Assembly: GCF_018854775.1 (NCBI RefSeq)
Contig: NZ_JAAZTY010000128.1
Coordinates: 1-39,502, forward strand
Source of the DNA: Acidithiobacillus ferriphilus
GTDB taxonomy: Bacteria; Pseudomonadota; Gammaproteobacteria; Acidithiobacillales; Acidithiobacillaceae
DNA: 39,502 bases
Direction: 5' to 3'
In this document: piece by piece, positions 34,875 through 39,502 of the stretch
Layout of the letters: the number at the start of each line of letters is the position of its first letter
How positions within the stretch are numbered: the stretch's first letter is position 1
The notes under the pieces: model-generated
Databases searched by the model: none
What the model saw: the letters and a program-made list of their open reading frames with translations, nothing else
Told to the model about the DNA's origin: nothing
Position numbers and translations under genes: made by a program

Positions 34875-35729
34875 ATGTACTTCTCTCCGCAGGAAATTGC
34901 CGCACTCATCCAGGAAGACCAGCCTTTCCTGGATCTCACCACTCACATGCTGGGTATTGGCGGCAAGGCGGCGGTCATGTGTTTTCGCTGTCGTCAGGAC
35001 ATCACGGTCGCCGGGACCGAACTGGCCGCACAGATACTGGACGCCTGCGGCCTTACCATGACCGAAAGTCAGCCGTCGGGCGCGTTGGCCGCAACGGGAA
35101 GCATCCTGCTGGCTGCGGAAGGCCCCGCAAGTGCTGCCCATTCTGCCTGGAAAGTGGCGCAAAATCTGTTGGAGTATGCTTGCGGCATCGCGACTTATGC
35201 CGGGCAACTGGTGCAACAGACACAGAGCGTCAACCCCCAGGTGGCTGTTGTCGCCACCCGCAAGAATATTCCGGGGATACGCCGCTTTGCGGCCATGGCC
35301 GCCCTCGCCGGGGGCGTCATGCCGCACCGGCTGGGTCTTTCGGAAAGTGTTCTGGTGTTTGACCAGCACCTGGCCTTTTTAGGTGGTTTATCGCCTTTCT
35401 TGCAGCAGTTGGCGCAATACCGGAGACGGGTTCCCTCCAGCAAGATCGTGGTGGAAGTGCAAAAGACGGATCACGCCCTGACGGATGCATTGGCACTGGC
35501 TCAGGCCGGGGTCTCCGGCATCCAGTTTGACAAATTACCCCCCGGACTCTTGGCGGGAATTGCCGCGCAACTGCGCCTTGTAGCACCTGAAGTCATGTTG
35601 TTTGCAGCGGGCGGAATCACCCTTGCGAATATTCAGTCCTATGCAGCAAGCGGTATGGACGCCCTCGTGACCAGCGCCGTTTATCACGCCACACCGGCAG
35701 ATATCGGTGTGGAAATCCGCCCCGCATAA
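34875..35729 (+). CDS. modD: ModD, quinolinate phosphoribosyltransferase-like molybdenum-transport-associated protein
   Basis: A 284-residue homologue of nicotinate-nucleotide pyrophosphorylase. The pattern ATRKNIPGIRRFAAMAALAG and GGVMPHRLGLSESVLVFDQH, with KIVVEVQKTDHALTDALALA, matches ModD proteins found in molybdate-transport operons. The exact reaction of ModD is not established. No modABC genes are visible nearby, but the gene converges on the nif cluster at a 52-bp gap, and nitrogenase needs molybdenum. The ATG at 34875 has no strong ribosome site. I prefer ModD to NadC mainly because of the PHRLGLSESVLVF segment. Confidence 0.85.
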   Translation: MYFSPQEIAALIQEDQPFLDLTTHMLGIGGKAAVMCFRCRQDITVAGTELAAQILDACGLTMTESQPSGALAATGSILLAAEGPASAAHSAWKVAQNLLEYACGIATYAGQLVQQTQSVNPQVAVVATRKNIPGIRRFAAMAALAGGVMPHRLGLSESVLVFDQHLAFLGGLSPFLQQLAQYRRRVPSSKIVVEVQKTDHALTDALALAQAGVSGIQFDKLPPGLLAGIAAQLRLVAPEVMLFAAGGITLANIQSYAASGMDALVTSAVYHATPADIGVEIRPA

Positions 35730-35781
35730 GACCCGTGATTCCCGCGCCTCAGGGGATTTTGATCAGCATGGCGCGCGCCCG

Positions 35782-36609
35782 CTATCCCGCCTTAGCCACG
35801 GCGGCCCCGTCCAGCAACACGCTGGAGGGCATCTGGAGCACCTGAATCCCCTGCTCGCGAACAAAACGTGTTTCGTTCCGGGTCAGCGGTGCCTCTATCA
35901 ACGCCCAATGACGATCCGCTGAACGCTTCATGATCTGGCGGGCGAAATTACGCTGCAACTGATCATTGAAACGGCATCCGACAAAAAGAAAATGGTGCCC
36001 GGTGCGGATTTGTTGGACGATTTCCGGAATAGGCGTCTGAATATCAATTTCCGTCAGCACTTCGACAAAGTCCGTATCGGAAACGAGGTAATTGTTGGCC
36101 GGACTTTGTGAGCCCCAAGGTTCATAGAGTATCGTGTCCCATTGGGCAGCCACTGCGGCTTCAACTGGTTGACCAGCGGCATCCATATATCCCGTCCAGT
36201 GGCCGAAATGCTCGGTCTGACTGAGTCCCTGGATACGTCCCCAGCGTGTACCCTGTTCGGCCAATGCCTTGGCCATGCCGTTGTCGTACCAGAGGTGAAC
36301 GATCAACGGGAGTTTTCGGGCAGCCAGGTCGCGCTGCAAAGGATGGAGCGGCGGATCCTCGGCAAAGGTCTTGTCCATCATGCCCACGAGGGTCTTGCGA
36401 TGCTTGAAGTTCTCGATATATTGCGCGGCCCCGGTGAGGTTGCGACGAACCTTGTGGGGTACCGTCACCTGGCTGCTGAGCACTTCCGCCAATGCCGGCA
36501 ACTCGCTGGGCAGCGTGGCCCCGACCTCCGGCAACAGACCAGGACCGAGATAAGGAATGATGCGCCCTTCCGCAAGGCCGCTGAAGATTTCCGAAAGATC
36601 CTTGTCCAT
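35782..36609 (-). CDS. SIR2-like domain protein, degenerate, at the end of the nif cluster
   Basis: A 275-residue protein with a SIR2-type Rossmann fold. The N-terminal RIIPYLGPGLLPEVGATLP corresponds to the NAD-binding GAGxS loop, and FLFVGCRFNDQLQRNFARQI (about 217-236) to the C-terminal G-x-x-x-x-D strand. In the middle, the usual TTNYD is VHLWYD (Asn replaced by Trp107), and the HG motif that follows in active sirtuins is not evident. It is therefore probably not a deacylase. It lies 12 bp downstream of the 74-aa gene and ends the nif-linked transcription unit. Function unknown. Confidence 0.7.
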   Translation of the reverse strand: MDKDLSEIFSGLAEGRIIPYLGPGLLPEVGATLPSELPALAEVLSSQVTVPHKVRRNLTGAAQYIENFKHRKTLVGMMDKTFAEDPPLHPLQRDLAARKLPLIVHLWYDNGMAKALAEQGTRWGRIQGLSQTEHFGHWTGYMDAAGQPVEAAVAAQWDTILYEPWGSQSPANNYLVSDTDFVEVLTEIDIQTPIPEIVQQIRTGHHFLFVGCRFNDQLQRNFARQIMKRSADRHWALIEAPLTRNETRFVREQGIQVLQMPSSVLLDGAAVAKAG

Positions 36610-36621
36610 AGTTATACTTCC

Positions 36622-36846
36622 TTATGTAATGGGGGAAAGAACCGCGGCTTTAATCTGTTCGATGACCGCTGGTTCGAGGCGAAAAACGCCCCTTCCCCCG
36701 GAGAGCGATTCATAACCGTTGGCAGAGTGTCGGCTCAGCGCATTGAACCAGTCCTGAGGACTGGTTCCGCTGGGACACTCGCCGATTTCCCGCACAGTGC
36801 CATCGTTGGCAAAACGTGCATGAATGATAACGAGCGACTGTTCCAT
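36622..36846 (-). CDS. Small nif-linked protein of unknown function (74 aa)
   Basis: The ATG at 36846 has AGGAG 7 bp upstream, and the frame gives 74 residues. The sequence begins MEQSLVIIHARFANDGTVRE, contains the segment SPQDWFNALSRHS, and has a glycine-rich turn SLSGGRGVFRLEP before a C-terminal helix. There is no Cys pair, signal peptide or membrane segment. It lies between the ferredoxin (10 bp) and SIR2-like (12 bp) genes on the same strand, and so is probably part of the nif operon. I do not know its function. Confidence 0.72.
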   Translation of the reverse strand: MEQSLVIIHARFANDGTVREIGECPSGTSPQDWFNALSRHSANGYESLSGGRGVFRLEPAVIEQIKAAVLSPIT

Positions 36847-36856
36847 CACATTCTCC

Positions 36857-37162
36857 TTATAAGCCCGAGGAAAATCCCAAAAGCTCGATGACAACATCCT
36901 CTTCGCCGATCATGGCCTGACAGGCCAGACGGGATTTGCTGCCGACGCCAACGATGGTATCCAGGCGCTCATTTTCCAGACGCTGGATTTTAGACACGCT
37001 CTTTCGCCCTTCCTGAACGAAAATATGGCAACTATCGCATTCGCCCTTGCTTTCGCACTTCAGAACCATAGGCTCACCGGCGGCGATCACCGCGGCGGCG
37101 AGACTGGCTCCCACGGGCATCTCGACGGTTTTACCACTGGGTTTGATGGTGATAATGGGCAT
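36857..37162 (-). CDS. 2Fe-2S ferredoxin, nif-associated
   Basis: A 101-residue plant-type ferredoxin. The cluster ligands are in LKCESKGECDSCHIFVQEG (C-x5-C-x2-C) with the fourth Cys in KSRLACQAMIG. The fold begins MPIITIKPSGKTVEMPVGAS, as in adrenodoxin/plant-type ferredoxins. The ATG at 37162 has AGGAG 11 bp upstream; an extension back to 37345 is not credible. In this nif context it probably supplies electrons for FeMo-cofactor assembly or nitrogenase, although the exact partner is not known. It lies 41 bp downstream of the DegT-fold gene. Confidence 0.92.
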   Translation of the reverse strand: MPIITIKPSGKTVEMPVGASLAAAVIAAGEPMVLKCESKGECDSCHIFVQEGRKSVSKIQRLENERLDTIVGVGSKSRLACQAMIGEEDVVIELLGFSSGL

Positions 37163-37203
37163 TAAATTTTCTCCTCTATTAAAATGAACATGAAAACAAC
37201 ACA

Positions 37204-38346
37204 CTAATAAATAGCGGCACCAGCACCCACATTGACGGATGCATCCTTCAAGGTTTCGATGATAAAGGCGATTTCCTCTTCTCCCAGGCGTGGGTGAAAA
37301 GGCAGGATCAGGGTGCGATCGGACACCCGCACGGCGGTTGGACAACGACCGCCACCGCGCTCGCGATAATAGGATTGCGTATGCATGGGTAGGCAGTAAG
37401 AGGCAGCCTCGATGCCCTGGGCGCGGAGATCGGTGACGATGGCATCCCGACTGCTGCGGCTGAATCGGGTGCCGAGATGTACTTCGTACACAAACCAGTG
37501 CACCGCGGTGGCGTCCGGCCCATGGTAGGGATCCTTGATACCTTCAAAAGACTTCATGTACTCAAAGTACAGTGCTTCCACCTGCTGCCGGCGTTGCAAA
37601 ATGCCGTCCAGACGGGCGAGTTGGACCAGCCCGATGGCGGCCTGAATATCACTCATTTCTGCCTGTAGGGGCGGACGGGTGGGCGCCACCACCGAGCCCC
37701 GCTCACTGATGCCACGCGCGCGGTATTGGCGCAGACGGCTGATAGTTTCGGTATCGTCCGTGACGATCATGGCGCCCTCGCCACAAACCAGGGCAGAGGG
37801 CTGGGCAAAGGCAAAAATAGCGCTGTCCCCGAAGCTGCCGACCACTTTGTCCTGATAACGGGAGCCGATAGCCTCCGTCGAATCTTCCAGCAGCAGCAGG
37901 CCGTTTTCGTTGGCCGTCGTGCGCAGTTCCCGCCAGAAGGCGGGATGCCCCTTGGTATTGCCGGCGAGAATCGCCCGGGTTTTCTCCGTGATCAGGGTCT
38001 CAGTCCCTTTGGGGGAGATCGTGCCGGAGTAATAGTCGATATCGGCAAACACCGGCTGAGCCCCGTACCAGGCCAAGGCGTGGCCGATCTGCCACCAGCT
38101 ATAGGGTGAGAGGATGACTTCATCGCCGGCCCTGAGCTCGTAGGCGCGCAGACAGAGCATCAGGGCCAAAGTCGGACTGGAGACGGCGACGGCATAGCGT
38201 CGCCCGTGATAGGCAGCAAAGGCCGCTTCGAAGGCCTCCACCCGTTCCCCGGCGCTGATGCGGGTGGAACGCAATACGGCCTCTACGGCCTCCAGTTCGC
38301 CGGGGCTGATGTCCGGGTCAGAGAGAGGGATCTCGAGCGCGGTCAT
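37204..38346 (-). CDS. DegT/DnrJ/EryC1/StrS-fold protein lacking the PLP lysine
   Basis: A 380-residue member of the DegT aminotransferase superfamily. Family segments are IPLSDPDISPGELEAVEAVL, GRRYAVAVSSPTLALMLCLR, YGAQPVFADIDYYSGTISPK and LLLLEDSTEAIGSRY (PLP-ring Asp155). In active members the internal aldimine lysine occurs 5 residues before the G-E-G-G of the TKNLTTGEGG block. Here the block is AFAQPSALVCGEGAMIVTDD and Ser184 (TCT, 37797-37795) stands at that position; the neighbouring residues are not Lys either. The dehydratase His variant is also absent. It overlaps the 90-aa gene by 4 bp. Role unknown; it may be a non-catalytic or altered enzyme. Confidence 0.85.
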   Translation of the reverse strand: MTALEIPLSDPDISPGELEAVEAVLRSTRISAGERVEAFEAAFAAYHGRRYAVAVSSPTLALMLCLRAYELRAGDEVILSPYSWWQIGHALAWYGAQPVFADIDYYSGTISPKGTETLITEKTRAILAGNTKGHPAFWRELRTTANENGLLLLEDSTEAIGSRYQDKVVGSFGDSAIFAFAQPSALVCGEGAMIVTDDTETISRLRQYRARGISERGSVVAPTRPPLQAEMSDIQAAIGLVQLARLDGILQRRQQVEALYFEYMKSFEGIKDPYHGPDATAVHWFVYEVHLGTRFSRSSRDAIVTDLRAQGIEAASYCLPMHTQSYYRERGGGRCPTAVRVSDRTLILPFHPRLGEEEIAFIIETLKDASVNVGAGAAIY

Positions 38347-38615
38347 GTCGTACCCAGGTGCATGGCGAGCAGCAGGCCCGTTGCCGCCAGGGAATCTGTC
38401 GTGACCTTCCAGCAGTGGTCGCGGGTATCCAGCAGATGCAGGTCAAAATATTCACCGGCACGGAAGGGTTCGTCGCTGACATCACAGGCTGGGCATTGGG
38501 TAATGGGCAGCCCGGGGAACTGCGCGCGCAGAATGGGCAGAACCCCTTCGCCAGACCGGCAGAGCGTCTGACCCAGATCAAATAGCACCGCGATATCCTC
38601 ATCAGTCAATTTCAT
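38343..38615 (-). CDS. Small nif-linked protein with CPxC motif (90 aa)
   Basis: A 90-residue protein starting MKLTDEDIAVLFDLGQTLCR. In the middle, LPITQCPACDVSDEPF contains a Cys-Pro-x-Cys pair that could bind metal or form a disulphide; a further Cys is in the segment DTRDHCWKVTTDSLA. There is no signal or membrane segment. Its stop overlaps the DegT-fold start by 4 bp, while nifT ends 4 bp upstream. Position and tight spacing mark it as part of the nif operon. I do not recognise a function. Confidence 0.75.
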   Translation of the reverse strand: MKLTDEDIAVLFDLGQTLCRSGEGVLPILRAQFPGLPITQCPACDVSDEPFRAGEYFDLHLLDTRDHCWKVTTDSLAATGLLLAMHLGTT

Positions 38616-38619
38616 GATC

Positions 38620-38832
38620 TCAGCCCTCCTCCAGACGCCGCGCCTCTACGGTGATGGGCAGACGGGTATCGCTGGGCATCTCCGGTAATTCCAGGCGCCA
38701 GCCGTTAGCCAACGTCACCACCCCGCCCCACAGTTCCGGCTTCTGACACTCGGTAATAGGTTCTTCAAGATCCTTCTTGGGCACATACGCCGTCAGCTCA
38801 CCGGCGGCATTTTTACGAATCATCACCTTCAT
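38620..38832 (-). CDS. nifT: NifT/FixU family protein
   Basis: A 70-residue protein that matches NifT over its entire length: MKVMIRKNAAGELTAYVPKK, DLEEPITECQKPELWGGVVT and LANGWRLELPEMPSDTRLPI. NifT proteins are conserved in nitrogen-fixation operons but have no assigned biochemical role, and mutants usually fix nitrogen normally. AAGGAA lies about 9 bp upstream of ATG. It begins 12 bp downstream of the nifS stop and ends 4 bp before the CPxC gene. It firmly identifies this region as nif. Confidence 0.96.
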   Translation of the reverse strand: MKVMIRKNAAGELTAYVPKKDLEEPITECQKPELWGGVVTLANGWRLELPEMPSDTRLPITVEARRLEEG

Positions 38833-38844
38833 GGGGTATTCCTT

Positions 38845-39502
38845 TCAGTGTGCACAAGAAATTGCGGCACCAGCCGCCGTCATCGGTGGCATGTCCATCA
38901 TGCCCAACAGGATGCCTGGTAATACGCGGAGCACCCGTTCCACATCCTCCGACCGGTTCAGGCGTCCAAAGGAGAAACGCAGCGAGGACAGCACCGCAGT
39001 TTTAGAAAAGCCCATGGCTGTCAGTACATGGGAGGGTTCCTGCCCGCCCGCGGCGCAGGCGGCGCCAGCGGCCGCAGTAATGCCCTCCTGTTCCAGGCGA
39101 TAGAGCAGCTCTTCACTATCCAGAGCGATAAATCCGATATTACTGGTATTGGGCAAACGCTCGGCATCCTGCCCGTGGATACGCGCGCAGGGCATGAAGG
39201 CCAACAGGCCTTGTTCAAAATGATCGCGCAATCCCTGCAGGTGGCGAGCCTCGTGTTCGATATTGGTGAGCAGGCGAACAGCCGCCGCAAAGCCAATAAT
39301 ACCTGGAACATTCTCAGTGCCGCCCCGTCGTCCCCGTTCCTGATGGCCATGAAATAATGGTGGTAAGGCAATGCCTTTGCGGACAAAGAGCGCCCCCACC
39401 CCCTTGGGCCCATGAATCTTATGCGCGGAGCAGGACAGGAAATCCACACCGGATGCGGCGGCATTCACCGGCAGCTTGCCGAGGGCCTGAGTCGCATCCG
39501 TA
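38845..39502 (-). CDS. nifS: Cysteine desulfurase NifS (partial, 5' end outside window)
   Basis: The frame is open to base 39502 and so the N-terminus lies beyond the window; 218 residues plus the stop are seen. It starts TDATQALGKLPVNAAASGVD and contains the PLP lysine in LSCSAHKIHGPKGVGALFVR, followed by RGGTENVPGIIGFAAAV. The catalytic Cys is in AGAACAAGGQEPSHVLTAMG. The enzyme takes sulfur from cysteine for Fe-S clusters of nitrogenase. The assignment to NifS rather than IscS rests on the adjacent nifT and nif-type neighbours. The GTG at 39468 in the same frame is an internal codon, not the start. Confidence 0.93.
   Translation of the reverse strand, partial: TDATQALGKLPVNAAASGVDFLSCSAHKIHGPKGVGALFVRKGIALPPLFHGHQERGRRGGTENVPGIIGFAAAVRLLTNIEHEARHLQGLRDHFEQGLLAFMPCARIHGQDAERLPNTSNIGFIALDSEELLYRLEQEGITAAAGAACAAGGQEPSHVLTAMGFSKTAVLSSLRFSFGRLNRSEDVERVLRVLPGILLGMMDMPPMTAAGAAISCAH

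Overview
The window looks like part of the chromosome of a diazotrophic Acidithiobacillus, most likely from the A. ferrooxidans group. That is an inference from gene content: a LeuA2-type isopropylmalate synthase, FolE2, a sucrose synthase / sucrose-phosphate synthase / fructokinase operon, and a nif segment, in moderately GC-rich, densely packed DNA. I saw no rRNA, tRNA, CRISPR array, prophage or intact insertion sequence.

Layout. (1) 1-5611, minus strand: an MFS permease (cut by the window edge), aroC, folE2, dxs, ispA and xseB, tightly packed. They cover chorismate, folate-type pterin and isoprenoid precursor synthesis plus the small subunit of exonuclease VII. (2) 5742-9861: an Fsr-like MFS exporter, a TonB-like protein, a thioredoxin with a CAPC active site, and xseA. 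(3) 9918-12657: a small exported DUF4168-like protein, then a 667-bp AT-rich stretch full of inverted repeats, then an APC permease. (4) 12851-18711, plus strand: a cyclophilin, lpxH, a P2-type cation ATPase, a tiny basic ORF with a 21-bp hairpin inside its coding region, a membrane protein and a DMT permease. (5) 18749-22628: leuA divergent from an Lrp/AsnC regulator, then a MarR regulator divergent from an AhpD-like gene and a GNAT gene. (6) 22729-25029: an accessory patch with an ArsR remnant, vapBC, ogt and a decayed ada-alkA fusion gene. (7) 25136-31131, minus strand: mscS-frk-sps-susA, a sucrose synthesis and turnover operon headed by a mechanosensitive channel. (8) 31349-35729: an MFS permease, a truncated haemoglobin, a succinate-semialdehyde-type dehydrogenase and modD. 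(9) 35782-39502, minus strand: the downstream end of a nif operon (nifS partial, nifT, a small Cys-containing protein, a DegT-fold protein, a 2Fe-2S ferredoxin, a 74-aa protein and a SIR2-like protein).

The observations most worth following are these. The ORF at 16728-16934 has the architecture of an ArfA-type ribosome-rescue gene, with a hairpin in the coding region that would yield a non-stop message. The last genes of the nif operon encode two enzyme homologues that both appear to lack key catalytic residues: a DegT-fold protein with Ser where the PLP lysine should be, and a SIR2-like protein without the NAD-site Asn. The leader of the APC permease gene carries three consecutive perfect or near-perfect inverted repeats.
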